Counted from the stretch's first letter, positions 8,228-15,902 are shown. The stretch is 23,378 nucleotides of DNA from Casp-actino8 sp044355095 (GCA_044355095.1 JBIKYT010000032.1:1-23378), one strand, 5' to 3'. The notes: generated by a model from the letters alone, not told the origin. Program-made: numbers and translations.

Positions 8228-8259
8228 TAGACATGATCAGTAAGTAGACATGATCAGTA
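8228..8259. repeat. 15-bp direct repeat, two copies
   Basis: TAGACATGATCAGTA occurs at 8228-8242 and again at 8245-8259, a 17-bp period with each copy holding the palindrome TGATCA. It fills most of the 55-bp space between divergent trmB and the DUF6941-like gene. A spacing of about 1.6 helix turns suits tandem binding of a regulator, but simple duplication is equally possible. Confidence 0.6.
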
Positions 8260-8281
8260 CGAGTAGTTTTCGGAGCCTGTT

Positions 8282-8707
8282 GTGACAATTCAGATGCAAG
8301 TTGTTCTCGCCGATTATGCGGTCACCCACGATGGCAAGGTCATGATGGCTGGGGCCGGCTGGAGCCAAGTTGGATCTGGACCTTTTGCGAGTGCCTTGGC
8401 GTTTATCGTCAAGGTTCCGTGGGATATGGCCAACCAACAAATCGCCATCCACGCTGAACTTGTCGACGAGGATGGCCGACCTGTGCTTGTCAACCAGTCT
8501 CCGCTGTCGCTTGATATCGGCTTTAGTGTCGGCCGACCTGATGGTTTACGACCCGGAAGCGACATTGACCAAAACCTCGCGGTCCAAATTCCACCGATCG
8601 CTCTAGCACCAGGTCGAAGTTATGAGTGGCGCATATCGGTTGATGGCGAGCATCGCCAAGACTGGAACCGGGGATTCTTCGTACGAGCACCCCATCCATC
8701 CTCGTAG
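8282..8707 (+). CDS. DUF6941-like hypothetical protein
   Basis: Soluble protein of 141 residues, rich in beta-strand patterning, with no signal peptide. The opening VVLADYAVTHDGKVMMAGAGW resembles a conserved bacterial family annotated only as DUF6941 (LADYA plus an AGA turn). This recognition is from memory and moderately sure. Function is unknown. The start is GTG at 8282, supported by CGGAG six bases upstream; an ATG four codons later is possible. The gene is followed by a strong 16-bp hairpin terminator, so it forms its own transcription unit. Confidence 0.7.
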   Translation: MTIQMQVVLADYAVTHDGKVMMAGAGWSQVGSGPFASALAFIVKVPWDMANQQIAIHAELVDEDGRPVLVNQSPLSLDIGFSVGRPDGLRPGSDIDQNLAVQIPPIALAPGRSYEWRISVDGEHRQDWNRGFFVRAPHPSS

Positions 8708-8715
8708 CGAGTAAG

Positions 8716-8750
8716 CAAAAGGCTCCGAGACACAGTCTCGGAGCCTTTTG
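8716..8750. terminator. Bidirectional intrinsic terminator
   Basis: A perfect 16-bp inverted repeat (CAAAAGGCTCCGAGAC and its complement) with a 3-nt ACA loop. The AAAA/TTTT at the stem ends gives a U-run in both directions. It separates the plus-strand DUF6941-like gene from the minus-strand tRNA-Gly. Confidence 0.9.
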
Positions 8751-8753
8751 AAC

Positions 8754-8829
8754 TGGAGCGGATGACGAGATTCGAACTCGCGACCCTCACCTTGGCAAGG
8801 TGATGCTCTACCAACTGAGCCACATCCGC
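8754..8829 (-). tRNA. tRNA-Gly (anticodon GCC)
   Basis: Read on the minus strand, the acceptor GCGGATG pairs with CATCCGC. The D-arm is GCTCAGTTGGTAGAGC, the anticodon loop CTTGCCAAG carries GCC, and the T-loop is GTTCGAATC. The 3' CCA is encoded (8754-8756); the tRNA body is 8757-8829. The cloverleaf is complete with no intron. It reads GGC/GGU glycine codons. Confidence 0.97.
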
Positions 8830-8840
8830 AGGGTGCAAGA

Positions 8841-8868
8841 AGTTTACCTGTCGTTTGGCCACCAACAA
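8841..8868 (-). promoter_or_regulatory. Candidate promoter of tRNA-Gly
   Basis: On the minus strand, TTGTTG (8863-8868) and TAAACT (8841-8846) are separated by 16 nt. The -10 lies 11 nt before the tRNA 5' end, a fitting distance for a short 5' leader removed by RNase P. Confidence 0.45.
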
Positions 8869-8872
8869 CCCG

Positions 8873-9781
8873 TCACGAAACTGGTTCAGGGGTTGGCACA
8901 GAACTGCGCCGATCCCACACCGTGCCCGCCAGCCCAGCAATGACCAATAGCGCTCCAAACACTTGCACTAGGCCTAACTGCTGGTCGTAGATGAGCCAAG
9001 CGCCTAAAACGGACACCACTGGGCTTCCCAGGGTTAACAGCGATGTCGTCGTCACTGGCAAGTGCCGACTTGCCCACGAAATGAGTCCGTGGCCAACCCA
9101 ACCAGGCCCGACCACCATGCCCAACAAGAGCACCCAATCTCGACCAGTGAGCTTCCAGGTGTCATCGCCCATGATCAAACACACCGGAGTAATCAAGATC
9201 GCGCCGACGATAAATACGCCAGCCAAAAACGACCAGCCGTCGATCCCTTCGTTACGACGCCGCTTCAGAATCATGAAGTACACCGTGAAACTGGTGACGT
9301 TGACAGCCGCTAAAAAATCACCGCGCAGGGAGGCTCCATCGGTGTTTGATCCAGCAAGGATCACCATCGCCAAACCAGCAAAGGCGATGAAGGCGAACGG
9401 CAAACGTTTGAGATCGCTGCGTTCTCCGACAAGACGGTTCAACCCGAGCAATATCAATGCTGGCGTCAATGCTCCGATCAAAGTTGCATTAGCAATTGAT
9501 GTCGCGCGTACTGCCATGAACCCCAACACCATTGACGCGCCGAAAAAACAGCCTGGCACGATGCATGCCTTCAATGATTTCCAAGTGACCCCATTACCCC
9601 ACCAACGACTCGCGAGATACATGGCCGGAGCACCCAACCACATACGGAACATTGCAGTGGTATATCCGCCCACGCTCATGTCGCGAACCATCAGCGGGCC
9701 GATACCCCAAGCCAAAACTGCTAGAAGAACAGCGGGAACTGCGATCTCGGCACGATTGTCGGCGCCGCGAGGCGAACTCAC
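8873..9781 (-). CDS. EamA/DMT-superfamily transporter
   Basis: Inner-membrane protein of 302 residues with about ten hydrophobic helices in two halves, the layout of EamA-domain drug/metabolite transporters. Examples are VPAVLLAVLAWGIGPLMV near the N-terminus and SLLTLGSPVVSVLGAWLIYDQQL plus VFGALLVIAGLAG at the C-terminus; the LGSPV...AWLIYDQ pattern in the second half is typical. It probably exports a metabolite; the substrate is unknown. The start is GTG at 9781, overlapping the TGA stop of the upstream 75-residue gene (GTGA), which points to translational coupling and fixes the start. Confidence 0.88.
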   Translation of the reverse strand: MSSPRGADNRAEIAVPAVLLAVLAWGIGPLMVRDMSVGGYTTAMFRMWLGAPAMYLASRWWGNGVTWKSLKACIVPGCFFGASMVLGFMAVRATSIANATLIGALTPALILLGLNRLVGERSDLKRLPFAFIAFAGLAMVILAGSNTDGASLRGDFLAAVNVTSFTVYFMILKRRRNEGIDGWSFLAGVFIVGAILITPVCLIMGDDTWKLTGRDWVLLLGMVVGPGWVGHGLISWASRHLPVTTTSLLTLGSPVVSVLGAWLIYDQQLGLVQVFGALLVIAGLAGTVWDRRSSVPTPEPVS

Positions 9782-10005
9782 GAGTTGGGGCTGGCCGGGC
9801 GGAGATCAACCGTAAAAGTCAAAATACCGTCAACAAGACTGGGCGTAGAACCAGCGATCAAAGCAAAATCCTGGAAGTCGTGATTGGCTTGCTCGATGAA
9901 ACGCTGACGTTCCTCACCAGCAACCGGAGGTAGAGGACGTTGCTTCACAGCAGCAGCTCGCCCTTTAAAACGTTCAATCATTGCGTCAAGGTCAAGTTCA
10001 GCCAT
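9778..10005 (-). CDS. Conserved small hypothetical protein (75 aa)
   Basis: A 75-residue soluble protein, charged, opening with MAELDLDAMIERFKGRAAAV (helical) and ending in the strand-like LVDGILTFTVDLRPAS. The PLPPVAGEERQRFIEQA middle looks constrained. I recall close relatives only as unnamed proteins in Acidimicrobiia-like actinobacteria. No catalytic motif is visible. It overlaps the start of the EamA transporter by 4 nt (GTGA) and so is in one operon with it; an accessory or unrelated housekeeping role cannot be chosen. There is no Shine-Dalgarno; TAAATT stands 6 nt before the ATG, as in leaderless genes. Confidence 0.75.
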   Translation of the reverse strand: MAELDLDAMIERFKGRAAAVKQRPLPPVAGEERQRFIEQANHDFQDFALIAGSTPSLVDGILTFTVDLRPASPNS

Positions 10006-10017
10006 AACTTAAATTTA
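10006..10017 (-). promoter_or_regulatory. Candidate leaderless -10 element for the 75-aa gene
   Basis: On the minus strand TAAATT is followed by 6 nt (TAAGTT) and the ATG at 10005, without a ribosome binding site. This spacing would start the transcript at the A of ATG. Confidence 0.4.
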
Positions 10018-10051
10018 GTCTCGGCGGTCAGCCAAGAGTGAACATGGCTGG

Positions 10052-10690
10052 TTAGAAACCAAGCAGTGGGTCAATGGACACCGGGCCCTTCACGGGCCGC
10101 TCCTTCGGAGCCTCGGCGACGACTTCATCGTCTAACTCTTGATCTTGATCTTGATCAAACAATTCATGCATCAAGACAGGCTCGTCTTCTTTCAGACGAT
10201 CAACTGGCAATGACCAATCATCTACATCGGGCCACTCATCGTCGTCCCAATCGATGTCATTTACTGATGTTGACAACAACGGATCTTCAATACGACTCAC
10301 GACTTGATCGATTTCTTCATCGATGGCTAGATCTTCGATGACTTCTTCGTCGATCTCCTGAGGTTCTTCGTCAAGAATGATCGGAGCCTGCATCACTGGC
10401 AACGGTTCTACTGACGGCGACGACACCAGCGAAGGACGAAGTTGGTCTAAGCGATGGCGCTGTTCAATGAGCCCTAGCGCAGCAAACTTGCGTGAACTCA
10501 TTTCAACGAGCGGTCCAAGGGCTTCTGGATCTGGCTTGGTCTTACGCCAAAACCAAATATTCAAAATGCCTAAACCGATTCCAAGTCCAATTAACAGCAA
10601 CGTCACGATGACGACGATGCGAGTACTGCCAGCATCGGACACTGAGGTGGTATCTAATCCCAAAGTTAAAGCGCGGCCCACAAGAAACAT
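10052..10690 (-). CDS. Single-TM protein with long acidic cytoplasmic-type tail
   Basis: A 212-residue protein of unknown function. A short N-terminus is followed by one strongly hydrophobic helix (about residues 25-48, RIVVIVTLLLIGLGIGLGIL), then WFWRKTKPD, then about 160 residues dominated by Asp and Glu with few hydrophobic blocks, probably disordered. The Arg/Lys after the helix suggests the tail is cytoplasmic. The tail contains a (DQ)3 run from three tandem TTGATC hexamers on the plus strand (10139-10156). The end VSIDPLLGF looks like a short conserved peptide. It lies between the 75-residue gene and the Fpg/Nei glycosylase, all on the minus strand and probably co-transcribed. No homologue with known function is recognised. 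Confidence 0.72.
   Translation of the reverse strand: MFLVGRALTLGLDTTSVSDAGSTRIVVIVTLLLIGLGIGLGILNIWFWRKTKPDPEALGPLVEMSSRKFAALGLIEQRHRLDQLRPSLVSSPSVEPLPVMQAPIILDEEPQEIDEEVIEDLAIDEEIDQVVSRIEDPLLSTSVNDIDWDDDEWPDVDDWSLPVDRLKEDEPVLMHELFDQDQDQELDDEVVAEAPKERPVKGPVSIDPLLGF
10139..10156. repeat. 3 x 6-bp coding microsatellite
   Basis: TTGATC is repeated three times without interruption inside the acidic-tail gene, encoding Asp-Gln pairs. Unit length is a multiple of three, so copy changes would keep the frame. Confidence 0.7.
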
Positions 10691-10744
10691 CTCTCACAGT
10701 CTGTCTGAAAAAGCACCCGAACCCACGGCATCTGCTACAAGATC

Positions 10745-11509
10745 TCACTTCTGATGGCGCGGACACCAGTACGTGGTCCGACCCGCCACCGTGGCGCGAG
10801 CCAACTCGTGTCCATCGTAGGGACACCGAGACCCCGGCTTTCGCAGTTCGGCCGCCAGATCACCCATGTGGCTTCCTCCTCGTTCAAGTAATTCAGGAAG
10901 AACTGACACCACCGTCATGAGCACCTTTTCAATCAACTGCGGCTTCATCGTCGCAATATCTCGTCGAGGGTCGACCCCGCTTTGACTCAAGACCTCGTCA
11001 ACCAGCATGTTGCCCAATCCCGCAACAATGCTCTGATTCAGCAATACTCCCTTGATAATGCCGCGTTTTGGAAGATGCACACGCACGGCATCACACAGGT
11101 CAAGACTGAACGCATCTGGACCGAGGTCATCGTGCACTCGACTGACTGCCACTCGCGAAAATCTTCGGGGATCAGTAATTGCCAAGAATCCCTGATCAAA
11201 TTCAATTCCAAAGCGAATCCAACGATCATTAGATGATGCCCCGTACACCAACTCGTCAATCGGTGATCGACCATCAACAATGATTCGACCCGCCATGCCG
11301 AAATGAAGATCAATCGACCCGTTCTCAAAATGAATCGTTAACAGTTTCCCGTGACGTGCAACTTCCCGCACCCGAGAACCAACCAAAGTCTGAATCGGTA
11401 ACGCATCCTTGACAACGATCGGGTCATCGGTCTGTAACGACCGAACCCGACGACCCACGACAGACAGAGCGGCCTGACGGTACATCTCAACTTCTAGAAT
11501 TTCAGGCAC
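10745..11509 (-). CDS. Fpg/Nei-family DNA glycosylase with altered zinc finger
   Basis: Base-excision repair enzyme of 254 residues that removes oxidised bases and nicks the strand. The N-terminal PE-x-x-E (Pro2 nucleophile, Glu3, Glu6), Lys55 in the GKLL turn, DPRRF (Arg115/116) and GLGN (Asn167) are in place, so catalysis should be intact. The C-terminal zinc finger departs from the usual Cys-x2-Cys...Cys-x2-Cys. It reads CPYD...CPRH, so potential ligands are Cys229, Asp232 or His234, Cys249 and His252, while the finger arginine (Arg244 in GRTTYWC) is kept. The start is GTG at 11509 without a clear ribosome binding site; Pro must follow Met, which fixes it. The gene lies opposite the small membrane-protein gene. 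Confidence 0.9.
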   Translation of the reverse strand: MPEILEVEMYRQAALSVVGRRVRSLQTDDPIVVKDALPIQTLVGSRVREVARHGKLLTIHFENGSIDLHFGMAGRIIVDGRSPIDELVYGASSNDRWIRFGIEFDQGFLAITDPRRFSRVAVSRVHDDLGPDAFSLDLCDAVRVHLPKRGIIKGVLLNQSIVAGLGNMLVDEVLSQSGVDPRRDIATMKPQLIEKVLMTVVSVLPELLERGGSHMGDLAAELRKPGSRCPYDGHELARATVAGRTTYWCPRHQK

Positions 11510-11575
11510 ATTCGTAGTTTGACGGATTTCAGCACATCATGCGTTATCCACGGCGGTGCGTGTCAGACTTCTGAT

Positions 11576-11956
11576 GTGTCGTTCTTTCTAGGTGTTGTGG
11601 CTTTGGCGGTCTTTGGCTTACTTGCGTGGCTCGCGTTTCGAATTGAGCCGCATTGGTGCAGCAAAGATGGCCGCCGAATGATTGCTCGGGCTCAACGTAT
11701 GCCCGAACCCCAAAATTCACCGACCTCATGGAGCGAGGTCCGAGTCTTTATCGATGACGATGATGTCATTTTGCGAACGCGCGGAATACGAGCGGTTGGA
11801 TTACGCGGCGAATACCGAGTGGTCGGCAAGAGTCCCTCTCCCCCGAAGAATCGAGAAATTTACATCCTTCGTGGCGAGAAAGAAGTCTTCCTACGAATAC
11901 CAACTGACAGCCGTGGCATTGCAACCCTTGAAGATTTGCTTGAAAGAAATCGTTAG
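11576..11956 (+). CDS. Small membrane-anchored hypothetical protein
   Basis: About 126 residues: an N-terminal transmembrane helix (LGVVALAVFGLLAWLAF), a short EPHWCSKDGRR linker, and a soluble beta-rich domain of about 80 residues (VRVFIDDDDVILRTRG...REIYILRGEKEVFLRIP) that recalls a small PH/DUF-like barrel. Function unknown. The start is uncertain. GTG at 11576 places the helix at the N-terminus; a TTG at 11519 would add 19 residues and leave only 9 bp to the divergent glycosylase start. Neither has a ribosome binding site. Its stop overlaps the metX stop by 4 nt on the opposite strand (TTAG). Confidence 0.65.
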   Translation: MSFFLGVVALAVFGLLAWLAFRIEPHWCSKDGRRMIARAQRMPEPQNSPTSWSEVRVFIDDDDVILRTRGIRAVGLRGEYRVVGKSPSPPKNREIYILRGEKEVFLRIPTDSRGIATLEDLLERNR

Positions 11957-13119
11957 TCGAGTGATTCAATGAAATGACGAATCGCCGGTCCAACTTGATC
12001 AAGTTCAATCAGGAAGGCGTCGTGACCATGTGGCGAATCGACTTCGACATATTCCGCGCGAACTCCATTAGCTGCCACCATGTCGCGGATTTGCAGCTGT
12101 TGATACACCGGGTACAAAAAGTCACTCCAAATACCCATAGTCAAAACCGGTGAACTAATTCGTGCCACCGCAGAATCAAGAGTGTTACGGCCTCGCGCAA
12201 TGTCGTGTAGATCCATCGCTTTGCCGATAGTCATATAACTATTCGCATCAAAGCGGCTCACCAATTTGTCGCCGTGATATTCGAGATAGCGCTCGACTTC
12301 GAATTTCCCATCAAGTGACTTGGAGGTTGAAGTTCCACCAGTCATTTCACGTCCGAAACGATCGGTGAAAACGTTGTCACTTCTAAATGTCACTTGTGCA
12401 ACCATGCGTGCTGTTGACAAGCCTTCATGAGGACCATCGCCGGGTGCGGCTTCGTAGTAATCACCACCCCGCCATTTGGGATCGTTAATGATCGCACGAC
12501 GTCCAATGGATCCCCACGCAATCTGCTGCGCTGACGCTTGCACACACGTCGCAATTGGCACGACCGAGCGCACCCGTTCGGGAAACGTCACCGCCCATTC
12601 AAGAACTTGCATTCCACCCATGGATCCACCGACCACCGAGTGCCATACCGCCACACCTAGGTGATCGGCCAAACGAGCCTGTACGCGCACCATGTCACGA
12701 ATCGTGATCACTGGGAAACGAGAACCATACGGTTGACCATCCTCGGGGTGGGCCGAGGCGGGCCCCGTTGAACCTTGACATCCACCCAGCACGTTGGCGC
12801 ACACCACAAACCACTGATTGGTGTCGATTGCTAGTCCCGGACCAACAGCACTCTCCCACCAACCTGGGGCAAGGTGACCGTCGTCGGCACGACCAGAGGC
12901 ATGACTGTCTCCGGTCCAGGCATGACAAAGCAGAATCGCGTTCGACGCATCGGCATTCAGTTGGCCCCATGTTTCGTAGGCCGCCACGATCCCCGACATC
13001 ACTGTGCCGTTATCAAGTGCCAGTCGACGATCATCGGGATAGGCAAAGAACTGACGTTGCCCAACGGGATCGCCAACACGCCATGCGCCAGTCACCGGCA
13101 ATGGTGTCCGTGATGCCAT
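11953..13119 (-). CDS. metX: Homoserine O-acetyltransferase
   Basis: Alpha/beta-hydrolase-fold enzyme of 388 residues that transfers acetyl from acetyl-CoA to L-homoserine, committing it to methionine synthesis by direct sulfhydrylation. The nucleophile elbow GGSMGGMQ gives Ser166; IWSDFLYP gives Asp333 and SPHGHDAF gives His366, completing the triad. ANVLGGCQGSTGP and AYETWGQLN are family signatures. Acetyl rather than succinyl specificity is inferred from family resemblance. A GAAAGGG ribosome binding site precedes the ATG at 13119. It is preceded by a SAM-type riboswitch leader, so expression should fall when S-adenosylmethionine is abundant. No metY or metH gene lies in the window. Confidence 0.96.
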   Translation of the reverse strand: MASRTPLPVTGAWRVGDPVGQRQFFAYPDDRRLALDNGTVMSGIVAAYETWGQLNADASNAILLCHAWTGDSHASGRADDGHLAPGWWESAVGPGLAIDTNQWFVVCANVLGGCQGSTGPASAHPEDGQPYGSRFPVITIRDMVRVQARLADHLGVAVWHSVVGGSMGGMQVLEWAVTFPERVRSVVPIATCVQASAQQIAWGSIGRRAIINDPKWRGGDYYEAAPGDGPHEGLSTARMVAQVTFRSDNVFTDRFGREMTGGTSTSKSLDGKFEVERYLEYHGDKLVSRFDANSYMTIGKAMDLHDIARGRNTLDSAVARISSPVLTMGIWSDFLYPVYQQLQIRDMVAANGVRAEYVEVDSPHGHDAFLIELDQVGPAIRHFIESLD

Positions 13120-13178
13120 GATGAGCCCTTTCGTTCGCGTCGAAAACTAGTACTAACGCTCATCGTGGAAGTTTCGTT

Positions 13179-13305
13179 GCCAGCTATTGCTGACCACATC
13201 CCCTTTCAGACCCGAAGGCTCGATTGGGAGGCACCTTGGGGCTTCCGCCCAGGTTGCCGGGTCTGAATGCTCAGACCTCTCCTGATGAACATCGTCAGGT
13301 TAGCG
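13179..13305 (-). promoter_or_regulatory. SAM-clan riboswitch (SAM-IV or SAM-I/IV-like) in the metX leader
   Basis: On the minus strand, 60 to 185 nt before the metX ATG, the hallmark CGGCAACC...AAGGTGCC pairs as P3 with a GGGC-GGAA-GCCC tip (about 13228-13258). Directly 5' of it is a perfect 7-bp hairpin GGTCTGA-GCAT-TCAGACC (13259-13276), equivalent to P2, whose 4-nt loop is too short for the SAM-I kink-turn and pseudoknot. 3' of P3 is a UUCG-capped P4-like stem flanked by TCCC/GGGA. A further hairpin GTCAGC-AATA-GCTGGC follows (13179-13194). TCAGACCC of P2 can alternatively pair perfectly with GGGTCTGA (13206-13213), giving two exclusive folds. The position before metX fits S-adenosylmethionine control. 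Confidence 0.78.
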
Positions 13306-13331
13306 ACTTCTTTGGTCAGAGCGACGGCAAT

Positions 13332-14207
13332 TTAGGCGCGGTTGTTCTGCTTCTCAAGGGCGATGTGTTCTGGCAATCCCACCAAATCCGTAAAGGTCTC
13401 GAACGGGGTGATCTCATCAAGATGCTCGCGAAGCGTGCCCGACTGAGCGAGCTGCCGAGCCACCCGACTCATTGCTTGAGTAGCACCCAGTAGCAGTGAC
13501 AACGGTGAGACGATGAGCCGAAACCCAAGGTCGGCCAATTCTGCCGGCGTCAACAACGGTGTCTTGCCCTTCTCAACCATATTGGCGACGAGGGTGACAT
13601 CGCGCAACGAGTTGGCGATCAATTCCATTTCTCCAACGCTTGCGGGCGCCTCAACAAAGAGTGCGTCAACACCGGTGTCACGCGCCATTTTCGCGCGCTC
13701 AATCGCTTCATCAAGCGACACTGCCGCTCGCGCATCAGTACGCGCGGTCACAAATAAATGTTGGCGATGATCACAAGCAGCACGCAACTTTGCTAACCAA
13801 TCTTCACGCTCAACAACTTGTTTACCTTCCATATGGCCGCATCTCTTTGGCCACACTTGATCTTCCAAAAACAGTCCGGCCGCACCGGCTTGCTCCCACA
13901 TCTCAACAGTGCGGCGTACAGTCATCGCATCGCCGTATCCAGTATCGGCGTCAACAATCACGTTCAAATCTGGAACTGATGTACACACGCGTTGTGCGAC
14001 CTCAGCCATTTCAGTTTGAGTGAGATAGCCCACATCGGGACGACCGAGCAAGGCCCCCGACACCGCAAAACCTGACACAAAAGCCGTTGAAAAGCCTGTC
14101 TGCTGAACGATGAGAGCCGATAGTGGATCCCACACTCCAGGCATCAATATCGACTCTTTGGCTTTCAGTCGACGTCGCAGGTCGTCGGATCGTTCGTGAC
14201 CAGTCAT
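13332..14207 (-). CDS. Isocitrate lyase/PEP mutase-superfamily lyase
   Basis: TIM-barrel enzyme of about 291 residues. DADTGYGD (86-93) binds Mg2+, LEDQ follows, and KRCGH (121-125) carries the catalytic Cys123 used by lyases of the 2-methylisocitrate lyase and related groups for C-C cleavage. ARTDAR is also conserved. Likely reactions are cleavage of a 2-alkylisocitrate/2-alkylmalate-type acid or oxaloacetate-type decarboxylation; the sequence does not settle which. The start at 14207 lies 13 nt after the stop of the acyl-CoA ligase; an ATG at 14243 would overlap that gene by 23 nt. It is last in the minus-strand acyl-CoA cluster, so it may handle the short acid product of that pathway. Confidence 0.85.
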   Translation of the reverse strand: MTGHERSDDLRRRLKAKESILMPGVWDPLSALIVQQTGFSTAFVSGFAVSGALLGRPDVGYLTQTEMAEVAQRVCTSVPDLNVIVDADTGYGDAMTVRRTVEMWEQAGAAGLFLEDQVWPKRCGHMEGKQVVEREDWLAKLRAACDHRQHLFVTARTDARAAVSLDEAIERAKMARDTGVDALFVEAPASVGEMELIANSLRDVTLVANMVEKGKTPLLTPAELADLGFRLIVSPLSLLLGATQAMSRVARQLAQSGTLREHLDEITPFETFTDLVGLPEHIALEKQNNRA

Positions 14208-14220
14208 GTTGCACTTCGAT

Positions 14221-15849
14221 TCATGTTGCAGTTCCCAATTCATCCATTGCGAAGGCCTTCAGTCGCTTGTAGTCAACCTTGCCATTGGGAGCTCGTCCGA
14301 TCGTGTCAATCACGACAATATGACGCGGGGCCTTATAAGCAGCCAGTGACTTCTTCACATGTTCATTCAGTTCCGACAGAGTTGGTGAGTGGCCCGCTTC
14401 GGCCTCGACAACTCCACAAATTGTTTCACCAAAGCGAGTGTCGGGAATACCCACAGCAACGGCATCGCGCACACTGTGGTGACGTTTCAAGACCTCTTCT
14501 ACTTCTTCTGGGAAAACCTTTTCGCCACCAGTGTTGATACATACCGAACCTCGACCCAATAACACCAATGTTCCGTCCGCCAAAATCTCAGCCCAGTCAC
14601 CTGGCACCGACCAACGTTGCCCTTCAAAGGTTCGGAATGTCTGTGCCGATTTTGCTTCATCTTTGTAATAGCCCATGGGGATGTTTCCGCCCACTGCTAC
14701 AAGACCTCGCTCGCCACTACCTGGCACAACTCGAGCTCCTTCTTCGGTAAATACTGCACACGTCGGACCGAGAGAAAACTTCGCGGTTTCAGTTGCTGCG
14801 CCCGCAGCACTCACTGCGCCACCCATACCAACGGCTTCAGATGATCCGAATGAATCAAACAAAATAACTTGGGGAATGTATGCCAAGAGACCTTGCTTAT
14901 TCTCTTGACTCCACATCACTCCCGATGAAGAAATCATCATCAAACTAGACAGATCAAAGCGATTCGGATTCGCAGTGAGTTCATCCAACATCGGTCCAGC
15001 GAAAGCCTGACCAACGATGATGAGCGTCTGTACTCGACGACGTTCAATTTCACCCAACAATTCTCCGACATCAAAGTTGCGACTTGGCAGCGTGACGACG
15101 CAACCGCCCAGATTCATCGCCAGCAAACTAGAGAATTGACCTGTCCCATGCATTAATGGACACGCTGACAACAAAACATTTCCGTAATCGCCAGGCTGCA
15201 TCCGCTCGATGATTTCTTCTATTGATGCAGCGGGAGGAACTCCGAGAACTGCATTTCCACCGAGACCCAAAACATGAAATAGGTCGTATTGACGCCACAT
15301 CACGCCTTTAGGCATCCCGGTGGTTCCGCCGGTGTACAGAAACATCAGATCATTTTCACTGCGACCCCACGGGCCACGCACCGACTCGGCAATTCCTTGA
15401 CTCACCAAAGATTCGTAATCGGTCGCCCAAGCGGGAACTGCATGAGTTCCGTCGGCGACGCAATACCAACGTTTCACTTTGGGCAGATTGGCACGAATGC
15501 TTTCAACAAGTGGGACAAACGCCGCATGAAACACGACAGCTTCAGCATCAGAATTGTCAAAAAGGTATGTCACCTCTTCGGGTCCGTAGCGATAATTGGT
15601 ATTGGCAGGCACCAAGCCACCCTTGAATGCAGCAATATACGTCTCTAAGTATTCGGGACAGTTATATAGATATGCAGCAACCTTTGACTGATGGGTCAAA
15701 CCGGCCGCCAACATGTCTGCGGCTAACGCATTTGTCCGAACGTCAAATTGCCCCCATGTAATGATCCGGTCACCTTGTATTTGACAAGGGTGTTCCGGAA
15801 TACGTGCGGCGATTCCCTCATACAGATCAGCAAAATTCCAGTTCGACAT
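14221..15849 (-). CDS. FadD19-like acyl-CoA synthetase (AMP-forming)
   Basis: ANL-superfamily ligase of 542 residues that adenylates a carboxylic acid and transfers it to CoA. The P-loop LYTGGTTGMPKGVMWRQ (171-187) with its MWRQ extension is characteristic of the actinobacterial FadD17/FadD19 group, which in mycobacteria includes steroid side-chain CoA ligases. Downstream motifs include FDSFGSSEA, GDWAEI, the hinge GRGSVCINTGGEKVFPEEVEE, and the C-terminal catalytic lysine in RAPNGKVDYKRL. GGGGG (AGGGGGATCT) stands before the ATG. It lies between the acyl-CoA dehydrogenase (73-nt gap containing a 14-bp palindrome) and the lyase (13-nt gap), implying a shared pathway. The exact acid is unknown. 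Confidence 0.92.
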   Translation of the reverse strand: MSNWNFADLYEGIAARIPEHPCQIQGDRIITWGQFDVRTNALAADMLAAGLTHQSKVAAYLYNCPEYLETYIAAFKGGLVPANTNYRYGPEEVTYLFDNSDAEAVVFHAAFVPLVESIRANLPKVKRWYCVADGTHAVPAWATDYESLVSQGIAESVRGPWGRSENDLMFLYTGGTTGMPKGVMWRQYDLFHVLGLGGNAVLGVPPAASIEEIIERMQPGDYGNVLLSACPLMHGTGQFSSLLAMNLGGCVVTLPSRNFDVGELLGEIERRRVQTLIIVGQAFAGPMLDELTANPNRFDLSSLMMISSSGVMWSQENKQGLLAYIPQVILFDSFGSSEAVGMGGAVSAAGAATETAKFSLGPTCAVFTEEGARVVPGSGERGLVAVGGNIPMGYYKDEAKSAQTFRTFEGQRWSVPGDWAEILADGTLVLLGRGSVCINTGGEKVFPEEVEEVLKRHHSVRDAVAVGIPDTRFGETICGVVEAEAGHSPTLSELNEHVKKSLAAYKAPRHIVVIDTIGRAPNGKVDYKRLKAFAMDELGTAT

Positions 15850-15902
15850 AGATCCCCCTCAAGATCAACTCTTCGATTTACAGAGCCTGAGGTAACCGTA
15901 TA

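Noticed and set aside
8991..9815. Long open frame (274 codons) on the plus strand
   Set aside because: It lies antisense to the EamA transporter, has a composition typical of a shadow frame (Thr/Pro/Arg-rich, no domain), and no ribosome binding site.
13224..13493. 89-codon plus-strand frame over the metX leader
   Set aside because: It overlaps the riboswitch and the end of the lyase gene, and its translation has no recognisable motif.
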